64,000 nt of DNA. Origin: Asterella californica. Lineage: Eukaryota; Streptophyta; Marchantiopsida; Marchantiales; Aytoniaceae. The notes under the pieces are model-generated. The model was not told where the DNA came from and did not search any database. It worked only from the letters and a program-made list of their open reading frames with translations. The stretch spans positions 6,076,001 to 6,140,000 of the forward strand of contig JAYKYS010000007.1 in NCBI GenBank assembly GCA_036924285.1, given 5' to 3'. Each line of letters opens with the position of its first letter. Positions within the stretch are counted from its first letter, which is position 1. Shown here piece after piece: positions 36,895-49,799 of the stretch. A program made the translations under genes and the position numbers.

Positions 36895-39039
36895 TCAAAA
36901 TCAGTCATCACAGAATATCCACAATGCTGTGTAGATAGAGCATCGTCATCAATTGAGCTACTTTATCGAGTTCTCATCATACATGTCAGAATAATTTAAT
37001 CGCGGCTAAAAAGACTGTCTTGAGTCCATGCCGAAGGACTTGCTCCAGAACTCGTAGGTGTTCTTTCAGGTCGATCGACCATCGACTATCCATGTAAGTC
37101 TAATTGCATAAAGTAGTGCTGCATCGGAGCTACTTTATCGAGTCTAATTTCAAAGCTTGAAGTGATTGGCGTCGGGATCCATTTCTGACAAGTGGAAAGG
37201 ATTTCCATAACGAGAATTCGATCCCGGTTTGTGGAGATAGAATTACTACGCTTTAGAAGCTCAACTGTACAGAGTGGACCACGGAGGAAGAAGCCATGGG
37301 GATGGCTGGAATGAGTGGTGTACTTGCTAGAGCAGAATCGATGTGGTCTCATGGACAGTTTCCGCTTTCGTGGTTATGAGGAGTTACAGATCCGTGATCA
37401 TGGCGCAGTGAAGTTTAACTGCATCGGAATGACGTGGATGATTGATCCCAACCGGTTGGGGACTGAGGAAGATAGTTTCAACTTCGAGGGACTGACGAAG
37501 GTAAGATGTTCATACGGGGAGCTGAGGAAGTATATTTCTGGACTGAATTGACCATCTGACCTGAAGATGGAAGATTTGTCTCCTTCCGTTTCGTGAGTGT
37601 GGATGGCAATCCGGAGTAAAGAAAATAACATAACATACACGTGAGAAAACTTTCACCTTGGGATAAATATGCATGCATGATAAACTTTCAGTAACTTTTG
37701 TTCGCTTGTTATTATGGAGAAATATATAAATATTAAATGAAAATTATATATGATGATGAAACGTGTGGATCAACTTTGCCTATCACATTGCTTTCAGTCA
37801 TATATGAGGTGCCTTTATCCAAAGCAGTATAGGGAGCTCTAAGGTTGCCTCGGGAAGTGCTTGCTTTGCTCAGTCGAAATTGTCTGAGCCAGGAGATATT
37901 GCATCCGTTTCGTCTAATCCTAGTCATGTTGCTGCCGATTTGATGATCAATTTCTCTATGTGCCTGTCAATCATCAGACCTCGAGCCTTCTTTCGATCCA
38001 CTAGATTTTTTCTTGGATGGTGATTTTGTCAAAATTGGTAGGATCTATCCAAAGCCTGCGTCATTGCCCTTGGGAGCCCTCTGTGGACCCTTCATGTTCC
38101 TCGGGACGAGCGACAATGGGTTCTGGTTGATATTGCAATGAGACTGTGAGTTCTGTTGTGGTGGACTCACATGGACTCGGACCAGAAGCTTCATGAACAG
38201 TTTGCAGCAACATGCACCTCCAACCGTGCCCGCAAGGGATTGAACCCACGACTTTTCTCTTAGAGGATTTTCGGCCCACACCGATCTTCGGTTCCATAGT
38301 CTTCCATGTGTCTGTCGTAACCTTGACGAGTCCCTTCGATTTCTCTGTCGACACTATCCTCTACCCTCTCGACTGGATGTTTCTTAGGAAACATGCGAGA
38401 GCTTGGAAGAGCACGGTTCCGAAAAAACAACTTGAGTTGTCCGTGACGGTTTATAAAACTGGAGGCGACTTGGAGTTAAATCTCTTCCTCATGCTGTTTG
38501 CATTCCTTGACAATGACTATCTCTCTGCACTTTCCTCTGTGGAGCACGGAGGAGCACTACTTCATCTACACTTCCAGGGACGCCAAGAGCCCATTAGACG
38601 TAAGAAAACGACTGACGACTGCTTTGGCTTGGGCGAAGGAGAAATTTATTAGAGCTGAAATCCTTAGCAACAAAGGCTTAAACAAGTACCTGGGTATGAT
38701 TGAATATTGCTTAAAGGACCAGTCGAAGCAGTACCATCATGTGCACAGCATGATTGCGGATGGGAAGGAATTGTACATGTTGATGGGAGCTTGTGATACC
38801 AAGAACAGGGTCAACTCCATGATTGCGGATGGGAATGAATTGTACATGTTATGGGAGCCTGCGATACAGGGTTGAGTTGACGTATGCTAATATTTTACCC
38901 CATTCGCTGTATAATAACTCACACCCCTTTTCTTCTATCTTTCGTACTTGTCTACGAGCAATGATACTTTCTGGTAAGTGCTCTGCATCCCCGTGTTGCC
39001 TGATGCAGGGAGGCATACAGGTACGACGCATCGACTCAT
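36895..39039. other. Intergenic with possible gene fragments
   Basis: No complete gene is recognised. The plus frame 37,315–37,551 contains GTEEDSFNFEG, and the minus frame 36,451–36,269 contains GTEEDSLNFEG, so a related coding-like piece is present twice in opposite orientation. The plus frame 38,498–38,875 ends in an in-frame duplication, listed separately. None of these matches a family I know; they may be pseudogene or transposon pieces. Confidence 0.4.
38749..38875 (+). repeat. In-frame tandem duplication, 69-base unit
   Basis: The units begin at 38,749 and 38,818. In the plus frame they read SMIADGKELYML and SMIADGNELYML. The 69-base spacing preserves frame, and the second copy later loses one base. 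The host frame has no recognised domain. Confidence 0.85.
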
Positions 39040-40370
39040 TGTGAAAATCTTTCCTGCACCGGAACAAGTAACCGATCCGCGGGATATATCCTCATAACCA
39101 GCTCCGCGGGAATCTCCCCGAGTATATATAGAATATTTTCTTTTGACGAGACACTAGACGATGTTTCCACTGCAGGAGTAAATACACCGATACCTTGGAC
39201 CCAGAGAATGCAACCATCGAGGAGGACTCACATAACCCCGAGGAAGACGAGCAGCAGGCACAGCTGGGCAACGAACCAAACCAGAACCAATATACCTCGT
39301 ACGGAAGAAGAGGAGAGAGAGACGCAGAGAAAAGAGAAACAGCCTATCGTCTAGCCTGAAGACGAAGAAACACTGAGCGAACCAGACGAGAATACCGAGC
39401 CATTTGATTATATACTGCTCATACACGCACTATTGAGATCTACCACTTCCTATAGAGCCTTTGAAAACCAGACCAGAACCACGACTGTTCTTTATAAGAA
39501 TTATGATAGAAATAGGTCATGTACAATTGCTTCCGGTATGCATTCTGTGGAGAAGCCGAAAATCTCGAGTGTTCCTGATGTGACCAGCAACATATAGCTT
39601 TTTTGTTTGCCCAAGAAGACGCGTGTCCCTGGAATAAATATTTCTGAACTCGCCAATGCAGTCCCTGTGCAATCTTTCGCAAATAATACTTGTAACGTCC
39701 AAAAAAGAAATGTCCAGTCCGTCGCGAACGTAGCACGCTTTCTTTCTAGGTACAGGAATCTGAACTTAGCCTGAGAGATTATGCACGGGTGCCTGCACTG
39801 TGAATATCGGTAAATATTGCATGCTTCCTTCCTAGCGAATAGGTCACTTCTGGATCCTACCATCTTGTTTTAAATATACTAGCAGTGGCGACAGCGAGAA
39901 CAAGTTAACTGACGCAAAGAGACGAAAGCTACGGCAGCGAATGAGAATTTGGTACTCCAGTAGTCCTAACCTTATGAATATATCTCTATCATGCCGCGCC
40001 AGGAGAGGTAGGCCATTTCGTGGACGTCCAGATGTGATGGGTATGTAGCGGGATTACAGAATATCCGTCCGTCTGATAAACACCGCGGAGGCTCGACGGG
40101 TGAACGGGAAACTAATATCGCCCGAAACCCGTGAGTTCGACAAGCCCAAGTAGGCCCATGAAACCGCATCTCTTCCTCATTTGTTTCAAAGTTTCCCGCT
40201 TAAGAGAACACCCGTCCAGGAAATTCATGGACCGAGTAGACTTCGACTATTTACAACTGTAACCAAACGGTGCCCAAATCGTTACTTACTATTCTTCGAC
40301 CATTTTCCTCGTATCAGTTATGTGACAAAGACACGATATTCAGTGACAGCACAATTAAATCCGAAATGAT
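39040..40370 (+). mobile_element. Possible LTR, primer-binding site and gag start of a degraded retrotransposon
   Basis: A TATATATA motif at about 39,123, an LTR-like end CA at 39,884 and, one base later, TGGCGACAGCGAG at 39,886–39,898 resemble the 3' end of a 5' LTR followed by a tRNA primer-binding site, which must begin TGG. About 90 bases on, an ATG-led frame starts MPRQER and a shifted frame reads RRGRPFRGRPDVMGM, possibly a broken gag N-terminus. The LTR start near 39,040 is a guess and no pol follows, because the IBR3-like gene begins at 40,662. The tRNA matched by the primer site was not identified. Confidence 0.35.
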
Positions 40371-40661
40371 GCGGGTGTCAGCATAAGTTGGCGAATGTAC
40401 GAGCTGCAACGACACCCACAAATAATGTTCTTACATCTATCCTCTTGAATGGTCTTAGGGCTCTCATGATCATTCTTTCCGATCTAATTTTTACAGTTTT
40501 CAATTTGCTGTCGAGGGTGATTTACAAGTTTCAAGTAGTACGTTGTCCCTTAAAATCTGGATGTGCTTTCGACAAAGCTGTCAGACTCAAATCTAGCACG
40601 CCATTATAGAGGCTAAATTTCCGACCGGGAGAGTTGGATACGCTACAGCATGAACTTTCCC

Positions 40662-43600
40662 TCACAGACGAGCTCTAGCACGAGAAAGCTCTAGTTTGGA
40701 AATGGTTCCGAGGTGAACCTCATCTGGACCATCTGCTATACGTAAAGTTCGTGCTTGTGCCCACAGGTGAGCAAGAGGTAAATCCGAACATACACCCGCT
40801 CCTCCATGTACTTGAATTGCATAATCTAAAACCTTCAACGCCGTCCTTGGTGCTGCCACCTATTTCAAGGAGTCCAAAGTTGAAAGTAAGTTACAGCACA
40901 CACCAAACGAGTAAAACACTGGTGTTAGAAACTTCCAGGAAAAGCACAGATATTTATAAACAGACAGGTGAACAGTTTTGCTGAACAAGTTTCGTACTGT
41001 TACTTTAGTCCACAAATAAAAAACTTACTTCACTAATAAGAAAGAATAGACTTACTTTGGCCATGGCAAGAGCTCCACGGGCTACTTTATTGCCATGCAA
41101 ATCAAGCTGATTTGCAGCATGCAACACAAGCAAACGAGTTTGGTCCACCTCGATCCTCAGCTGGATAAGGAAATCACAAACTGTTAGTACGAAACAGGTC
41201 TTGCAAAGATCATATTCAGCTAACAACGAACTCGACGTTAAAATTCTTATGACTGCGACAAGAAGTGACAGAAGTGCAGGAAACCGCTTCTCACGTCTAT
41301 ATTCACAAGGAAACCTTCTTAGCCCGTGAAATATTCAACCAGGTAAAGAAGGTACTGAATGAGGAGAAGGATTTGGACACTAAGGAATCAACATTGAAGC
41401 TTATTACTTACCTTGCTTCACTCGTACGAGGATGAACCCGGTTAAAAACAATTATGGCCGTTAAATTGTCCTCACCGACCAACGAGCTATGACTTGAGTT
41501 ACTGTCCTAACCAAGCTATTCAAAGGAAGCAACCCAGTCCTTCCTCAGCAACTAAGAAAACTTGCTAACTCAAAGGTTGAAGGCGTTTTAACGTCTTCGC
41601 CATGAACACTTTGGTTGCATCGAATGCTTGTAACAGTATGCAGAAGGCTTGAGTTTCACCTGACGGACATTATAAATAGACAGAAGAGAGCAGAGAGTAG
41701 ACCTCAGCTAGATTTGCTGCAAACGCTCCATTTTGAGCGAGAGTCTTGCCAAATGCTTTCCGAAGTAAAGCTCGCTTCGTCATATATTCGAATCCACGCT
41801 CTGCAGCACCCACCAACCTCATGCAATGGTGCAACCGCCCGGGTCCTAGCCTTCCCTGGAACGCATTCCCGAAGTCCCATGACACAATGTAAGATGCTCA
41901 CATACAGCTGAAACTCTCTTCCCAAGGCTGAAAAAAAAATTAGAGGGGACGGTGGGCGTCTTGAAGACTTGGTCTCTCGACACTGTTTCCTGTGATGTCC
42001 GACACCCTTAAAGCATTCAATTTATTCGCAGTTTTACTCAGTTACAGGTAGATGATACCTGTGCAATTTCGAAACCTCGACCTTCTCCAAGCAAGAGATT
42101 TGTGACCGGTACACGAACATTTTGGAGTATAATTTCAGCATGCCCATGTGGTGCATCGTCGAAACCATAGACAGTCAGAGGTCGTACAACAGTAACGCCG
42201 GGTGCTTGTAATGGTACAAGGACCATCGATTGTTGTCTGTGTAATGGTGCACACACATTTGTTTTCCCCTGAGAGAGAGAGCGTCATTCATCAAAACATA
42301 TGTCAAAATCATGAGTATGCAGTTCCGGGAAAAGATGAATCATACGATTCAAAATCCATTCTGTCAGGATAAAGTTTAGGCATAATTCAATTCGAATCAG
42401 AAAAAACAGATATAACGCAGAAAAGTTGCCGTCGCAGGAGATGCTTCAGTCTTTGAGCACGACTCACTCCCGTTACTTTTCGGCTCGGATAGATCTTAAC
42501 AAGATAGACTCTGACAGCTACTTACCATCACAATAAGCAAGCGGCATCTTGGGTCCATTGCCCCACTTGTCCACCATTTTCGCCCATTAATTACGTACTC
42601 ATCTCCCTCTCTGCCCAAATGGATATGTAAGTATGATGAGAATGTGTGGGTTGGAAACCGCTGAAACCGCAACAGGAAACTATAGGATCTGAGAAGGCTC
42701 GAATGGTAGAAGTGACCGATACATACCGTATAATAGAACACTCGATGTTTGTTGCATCTGACGATGCTACAGCTGGCTCTGTCATCGCAAAACCTGATCG
42801 AATTTTCCCTTCCAAGAGAGGCTTAAGCCAAACTCTCTGTTGTTCTGGGCTACCATAACGTAATAGTACCTGCATCGTTGAGCCTTAATATCATGCGGCC
42901 GGAAAGGTAATTATGTATAAAATCAAACCTGCACGGTACTCAAAAACAGTTATGATACGCAACCCTCTTTCCTACTTCATAACTAGCTAGTACAATACCT
43001 CCATGTTACCCGTGTCAGGTGGACTGCAGTTTAGCAGCTGGGGAGCCCAGACAGAGCGACCCAGTATTTCACAGATATGCGCATAGTCCAGGTTGCTCAG
43101 CGTGGCACCAACAAGCCGGTTAGCTTCGTCCCTGTTCTGAGTTCCCGAACCATCTTCAAACAGAACATCTGAAGCTAGTGCCGCACTGTCAACCTGCCAC
43201 AACCGGTGTCATCAGCAACATAACAACACTAATCACAGTGGATTACTTTCCCAAAAGTCTTAAGAAGACAGCAGATTTGAGCAATCTTATGTGCATACCG
43301 AAAATCATGACAGATTTAACGACCGATACGTAGTATTGTCGGACCAAGTCAACTATCCACAGATCATGTTGCCATTTCATATAGCGCATCATTCGAATAC
43401 TATAGTTCAACTTCTACACGAACGCGAAATTTGACCTAGATTAAATAAGACTGTCTTATACCGGTATCCAGAGGTTCCAAAGACCAGCAGCTTTTGCCAC
43501 TTGCTTGAGTTCTTCCTCAAGCGGGTGAACTGTCCACCGTTTGTCTGATGAAGCCAAGCTGTTGAGTTTCTCCTCGTTCGGGTAGACATACTTGTCCATA

Positions 43601-46600
43601 AATTCCAAGACTTGTTGTCGAAGCTTCTGCACCCGTTCTGAAGGCTCAAATCCCATCACATTCGCCCCTAACAGAACAGGGAACAAATCTCATACAAGAT
43701 CGGATACTTAACCAGTACAACCTAGATGCCTCTGACGACGTGGTAGATGGGAAGTGATGCTTTGAAAGGAACTACCTTCACATTCGACCAACCTCTCCCA
43801 ACAGAACGCTGCAAAATCACGTACGACTGCAACACTCTTGTCATCCAGATATACTGAAGTGTAGGAGCTGGGTCTGGTAAAGCAACGTTGATTTACTCAC
43901 TGCGTGTTTCTGGTGCGATTTCTGGTAGGAGAGGTCTGGAGGATATCACGCTTACGGCAATATTCGTGAAGTGCAGGAGAGCCTCTCCAGCAGTTTCACT
44001 TTTTTGTGCCGAGGAATTTCCCTGAACATAAAAGCCCAGTTTTGCAGCGAAGTAAATCTACTATATGCAGACTCAAACGTAAAGTTCAGCCAAACTCTTG
44101 CTTGCTTACTTGTATCACATTCTCTCTGCTGTCTGTCTATCAGCACACTCTTTGCACCTTCTGTGTTCTTGCTCAACCTCACCAAAGTTCCTCTATATAA
44201 ACCAGTTTTTTTCTTCTCGTCTCAACTAATAACTAGTCATCTACATCGTAAACCACACTTGGTATCCATATTGGTTTCTAACCCTAACCATACTGGAAGC
44301 TACATCTACTCCTGCAGTTAAAACGTTATATCAGTACCTGTAGCATACGCTTATATACTCCTGTCCAAATAGCGGTGGAACGGAAAAGAGCTAAAGCGGT
44401 GTAAAATTTCCACGCAGACGCTGGCCATGGTACTCTCTGCACTCCTAGAGAAACGCTTATTAGCCAATGCCTTGACCACAGTATCTGAATGCTTTGGCAC
44501 CACAAAATCAATAAGATTCTCTGCGCGACTTACACATGATCAGTTTCGCACTCTAGCCGTTGCAGCAGATATCTTCTGTCTTCACTCATTAGAAGGGCTT
44601 CTAACTAAGTAGAAGACATCCTAAGCTCGACAATCGATGGTTGAGGATGCTCGATAAGATGCAGCAATAACAAACGATCCCCCGCGCCTATCCAAGCAAT
44701 TTTTGAGTCCATAAAGTCGTCAATTTTTCTCCTTCTGTTCTCTCGAACAAGGTTTAAGCCACTACCTTTACGAGAGAGATGCTTGCAGTTTGGATTAGTC
44801 ATTCCCATCTATATTAACACATTTTGTTTTCACTCATCTGCAGTGGTATACTTCCGAGCTGACAACAACATTTTTGTGTTCTACAGAAATGTTGTTGAGT
44901 GATGTGTCAAAGTCCAATTTCTCACCTTCGCCTGACAATATTCAGAAACGTAATCTCCAAGAGACGGAATTCCTGGCAACCGGCCAGAATCAAAAGAATA
45001 GCCGAGATGTGGGAACTTGACCTTGCTAACTTGAAGCTGGTACGGCTGCAGTCATTTCCAAGGAGTATGAGAAGATCAATACAAACTACATAAGAGAAGT
45101 AAGGTGAAATCACGCTAATTTAGCAGTGAAATAAGCATCCAAGCAGAATCAAGACCTCGGAATATGACCTCAGTCCTAGCCCATACACTCTTCTTCACTA
45201 TAAGGAACATTCCGGAACTTGACAAATAGTTGGTACTAGTTAGAGGATAGGTTGAGGAGAGGCAGCGAGCACTTTAGACAAAAGAATTAGGCACTTGGTT
45301 CTGTAAGTCCAGGTCGGTGGTTTACCAGGCAATTATAGGCAATATCAGCCATCTGGTTGCCCAGAGTTGACAGCTCCCAGTCAATAACAGCAATCACCTT
45401 AGGCTGAAATTCCAATCACACCACGTTCAATAGAGTGTTCAGATAAAGCGCAACAGCGATTCTGCTTAAGCGAGGTCTCCATATATTTGGACAACATGTT
45501 CTTGACATGACATCTCTAGTCTTGGCGTGACACTCTCTAGTCTTTTCCTTCTCAGGAACTAACTTCGGTGTAACTGAACTGTGAAAACGTCTGGGACAAG
45601 GATATGTTGTGCAAATTAAAGCCCATGAAGACGCAAATATACGGACGTGTTTACTTGCGCTCCAGAGGTTCAGTTAGTTGCGGCAACTATCTTGAAAACT
45701 AATGTTTTTGCTCACATGCATCCCTTTGCTCCACTCTGACCGGAGAAATGAGAACAGCAGCCTGTAGATCCACGACCTTACTCTGACTATACCTCTGTAG
45801 GATGGAAGATAAGATTGTCCAATCGGAAGTCTCCATGAACTATTCCTGTTCGATCACCTCCTGCATCCTCTGCGGGCACATTGTTCTTCAACCAATCAAT
45901 CAAAGTTTCGACCTTAGGATCTGGGGCTGGACTGCCATCTGCTGTAGATGCATGGTACTGACGCGCCCACGTTATAACCTGGAAGAAAGTAAGCACCAGT
46001 AGCACGATGAGCATGGAACTCCACACACAACTTTGTAACGACCCTCAGCAGATAAAAAGAAAGCTGAAAGTAAAAACATGAACTTAGCAGTCTTCATACT
46101 AGGGCGAAGAGATTCCGGATGGAGGGGTGGTGGAGGGAGGCTATAGAATCTTACCTGCCTCTTGCAGTAGTTTTCCCTCCGACCAAACTGTCCCAAGCCA
46201 ATAGCATCCACGTCAACCTTGTGAATGGCAGCTAGAGTACTCGCCATATCTGAATAGACTGCCCTTCGTTGGGCTGGATCTAGCTCCTGAATTTATCCAA
46301 CTATATGTCAGATGAGTTCATCCACAGAAGTTTTCTGCTTTCAACAATCAGATTGAGCTACCTAACCGGAAAGTTCTCTCTAGGAACAAATGCTGAAGAA
46401 AGTTTGACGGCTTACTGGTAAGCTGGGATTCAGGAAGAGACGACCCTCAACGTGCTCCATGATGAAAAAAGCTGTCCCGATGACAGAGGGATCCGGACAA
46501 AGGCAATAAACCTTAGGCACCGGTACATCAGTCTTACCGAGAGCAGCCAAAATCTGCACATGTTTAATTCCTTAGATGACTAAGACCTTATGCTCATGCC

Positions 46601-47210
46601 CACTATGGAACGTACGAAAACTCTAATCCGTTGTTCGTATTGCCTGAAGGCCCAATGTGATTCTTGCAATTGTTGTGGATCTGGTCCAATCTTCTCTACA
46701 GAAAAGGTAAAGGCTTAAGGACTCGAGCGTGAACATGATAGATGACACACCTTGTACTCTCTATCCACGGCATGCGCAGATGGTAGGAGAACGCCAGGGG
46801 GTTTTTTGCGTAGAACGAAGCGCTTGCTACCACCGACCCCGTTCACGGTTACTAAATATGTTGGATTTGACTGGCCATGCCCAAACTGAAAACGTATGCA
46901 GCACAAACCTCTATGAGCAACGCAGCAGCCAAAATGCATTATCAACCGTTACGTCCCTGGTAGCTCTCGCATGCGTTTCCAAGAAGACAGAGTTACTTCG
47001 CCTGGCTTTCGATGAAGCCTGTATACTAGTATTCTTCACATCGCCAACGAGTCAAAAGTTTGACTGAAAAACATTTACCTGTTTCAAACTGAGTTCCCCG
47101 TATTGTGCACATCCTGGGATTGTCTCTTGCATGTACTTGAGCAACGCCCGCTCGTTCAGAACATGGGCAGAGTGCACCTCTCTGACCAGAGTTGTGGTGT
47201 TATGCACCAT
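40662..47210 (-). CDS. IBR3: IBR3 / ACAD10-11-like protein: APH kinase-like domain fused to acyl-CoA dehydrogenase, 17 exons
   Basis: Joined at GT–AG sites with matching phases, 17 exons encode 811 residues, close to the Arabidopsis IBR3 length. Exons: 47210–47079, 46885–46751, 46553–46416, 46286–46155, 45978–45793, 45403–45326, 45045–44926, 44436–44338, 44021–43901, 43667–43462, 43193–42999, 42869–42727, 42610–42526, 42268–42059, 41855–41703, 41160–41056, 40859–40662. The APH domain (about 45–270) has HGDFRLDN at 227–234 and IDWE at 248–251, the catalytic and metal motifs. The dehydrogenase (about 385–811) has FAMTEP at 541–546, WWTSGA and HGHAE. The last residues ARL form a PTS1 peroxisomal signal. 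IBR3 promotes peroxisomal conversion of indole-3-butyric acid to auxin; animal ACAD10/11 process 4-hydroxy acids using both domains. The start ATG lies in AAGATGG; an AG acceptor near 47,246 suggests a 5' UTR intron. No break is seen, so it looks functional. Confidence 0.94.
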
Positions 47211-49799
47211 CTTGGCTTCTCTGTATAGCACAGGGTCCAGTGTTCTGCATATACAGCGAAAAGGTGAATTCTGAGAAACGATGCCTACAATAGCGGGCAC
47301 GAAGTCCCAGCAGCCACTGTCGTTAACAGGGCACCTTAGTTTTATGATTGGGTAAGACAACAACATCACAATTTTAAACGACTGTATAACTGTATGACTT
47401 AGAAAGAAAGGCACCATCTGAAGTTTAGATGGTGTCTGGTGTTAGCAAGAAAAGGCTTTTCTTGCTAGATCATACAATTATAAAGAGCTTTAATCTACTG
47501 ACAACTGTCGGGATATACTTTGAAAAGTACATCAAGCGCAACTGGCGGCTAAGTCAGGATATAGGTAAACATAAATGACTATCAGTAGACAACACCTTTA
47601 AGAACCAAGGAATGAAAAAGAATTTACCAGTAACCAGCAGATACAAGCAGTTGTACCTAGTCAGTCAGTCTGGACGTAACGCACAAGTACAGGAACCGTC
47701 AGGAACAACTAAGTCTGGTGCTAGCACTTGCACCCCGAATACTAATGAACTGCAAGGTCGGCGGAAAGCGCTCCACAGAGATCCGAACGCCCAATCAAAC
47801 ACCACTTCTCAAACAACAGTGTCAGAGGCCATAGGAGGCCGAATAACATTCGACTTTTCCAGTGGCAAAGCCGTGATGACAAAGAAAGAACAAGAATTCC
47901 CCGCTTTCTTCAACAATGAATGAACAGAACGGATGGATAACGAATGGATGACTTATTAATTTGTTCAGAAATGAGGGAAAATGTAGCCTGTTCATGTCTG
48001 AACACAGTTCAGAACTTCCTGTCGCAAACTTTAGTTCTCAATTCCAGATTGCACTCGGTGAAAACGTTGAGCAGGACCGTTTTCAAGCTAGAAGATATGT
48101 ACACACATAACATTTCCATACTGAAAGTCTCACCAAATTGTCAAGAACTTGTGAAGCGATTTACCACGGTTTGCTAGTGCACGGAGTTTCCACTCATCCA
48201 ACTGTGCTGAAAGTAATTCTAGACTGTCGACCCATTCTTCTGCTATCAAAACTAGACATCAAGTTGCAAGCATCAGGAGCTCATAAACAATCACTGACCA
48301 GAGAAACGCATGCAGGAGGTGTTCCCCTCGCCCTGCTGCTGCGCAATCACGCACCCGCCACAGAATTTCTTTTCCACCGCCCAAGTGTAAGAACCGATCG
48401 AAAGACCTGACTGGATCGGCGCAGCCTGTCTCCCGGCCTACTGCAGCGTAAATTTTCGGAGCCAACGATCCGACGATGGATCCGAGCAAGCGAACAATTG
48501 GCAGAACACTGGGTCTCCGTCGACAGCAGAGTTTGCCTACGCGCAGTGTCCGAGAGGCTCGAACGTCTGTCCCTCCGCAGTGTCCGCACTTGCCTTTGCA
48601 CCATTCGAAAGAAGTACGTGGCCAGAATATTTTTCTTCTTCGTTCTAATTTAATCTTATCCATCAATCTTCGATTCCCTGGATCGACGGCGGAAGTTCCG
48701 AAGGAGGGAGGTCCGTCTAGTTCACGATGGTCTTTACCTCTGATAAGCTGAATAGCGGTTTCTGTTTGTACATCCTACATTTTCCAGAGTTGAACTAGAA
48801 CGTACTCGGAGTGATGTAATTTACTTATTATCTGCTTCTTGTGGGTTTATAGACGGTGCAATGCTGAGCTGGAAGGTGGCTTTTTTCTCTTTCTTTTTAT
48901 TTGGCCCATGGCAGGAGGCGGGTGCCGGTTAACACGACCCAAGCCTTCTCTAACCGTTCAGAGCACACCAATCGCGTCTAGGATTCGCATATCTACTCAC
49001 GGTCTTTATTGAAAGAAAGTGGAGAATTGATCTCTATTAGATTCTGATTATTTAACTTAAGTTGTTTTATTTTTGACAAGTGCAACGGAGGACTTTGTAG
49101 TGAGAAAATCATGATAGTAAACTTAAATGGATTGTTAATATGCATATTATTTTTCTTGTAGGTACAATAATTATTTTTAGTATTTGATATTGAATTTTAA
49201 TGAGTTGACATGCGTAATATTTATTTTGAACCAAATCTCTTTTCAGCCTGTTTGTTGTTGCTCAAAAAGCATAAAAGTAAGTGCTAACCATGTTCCCCAA
49301 GCTGTTCTGAGTGAAACAACATCCCATGTTGAACTCTCAATAGAAGACAATATTGACAAAGAATCAAAGAGTTTATGTTCTATACGAGAAAACCTCAAAT
49401 CCTAAGTTGAAACATGAAGTCAAAAAACTTTAGCATCATTTTTCAAACTCCATTGGCTTTATCATAAGAAAATGCAATTTGGATTCATTCCCTTGACATT
49501 CATTGCATTCGATTGAATCACCAAAGTTCGGTACTTTGGTAACCACCATCAGTCCTAGAAATAACTTGATATAAGATGTATCTACTCTTTTTATTTAATA
49601 TTTGGTCTTGAATATTTTTAAAGAGTAGAGATCACTCTATCTGAAAATTTAATTGAGACTCCCATTTACTACAAAATGGTGGGAGAAGGAAGTCATTTTC
49701 TAGACTTTGCCTTTATTTTCTACTGAAGTTTCGTTAAACAACATTGGTTTGGTAACCTTTTCTAGTGTAATGAATGTTTTCCAATCATGGTGTTAGGAC
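47211..49799. other. Upstream flank of the IBR3-like gene
   Basis: The promoter and a probable 5' UTR exon of the IBR3-like gene should lie here. A locally GC-rich block at 48,290–48,720 is a candidate for the first non-coding exon and promoter, by position and composition only. Frames at 47,612–47,923 (+), 48,259–48,666 (−) and 48,476–48,751 (+) show no known domain. After about 49,000 the DNA becomes AT-rich. Confidence 0.35.

Noticed and set aside
38234..38246. tRNA B-box-like GGGTTCAATCCC on the minus strand
   Set aside because: No A box, no anticodon arm and no matching acceptor stem can be drawn around it.
44436..44449. Alternative acceptor CTCTAG for exon 8 of the IBR3-like gene
   Set aside because: It breaks the frame; the acceptor GTGCAG a few bases on keeps phase and gives exact length agreement with IBR3.
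47612..47923. 103-codon plus-strand ORF upstream of the IBR3-like gene
   Set aside because: Polar low-complexity sequence with no domain or splice partners.
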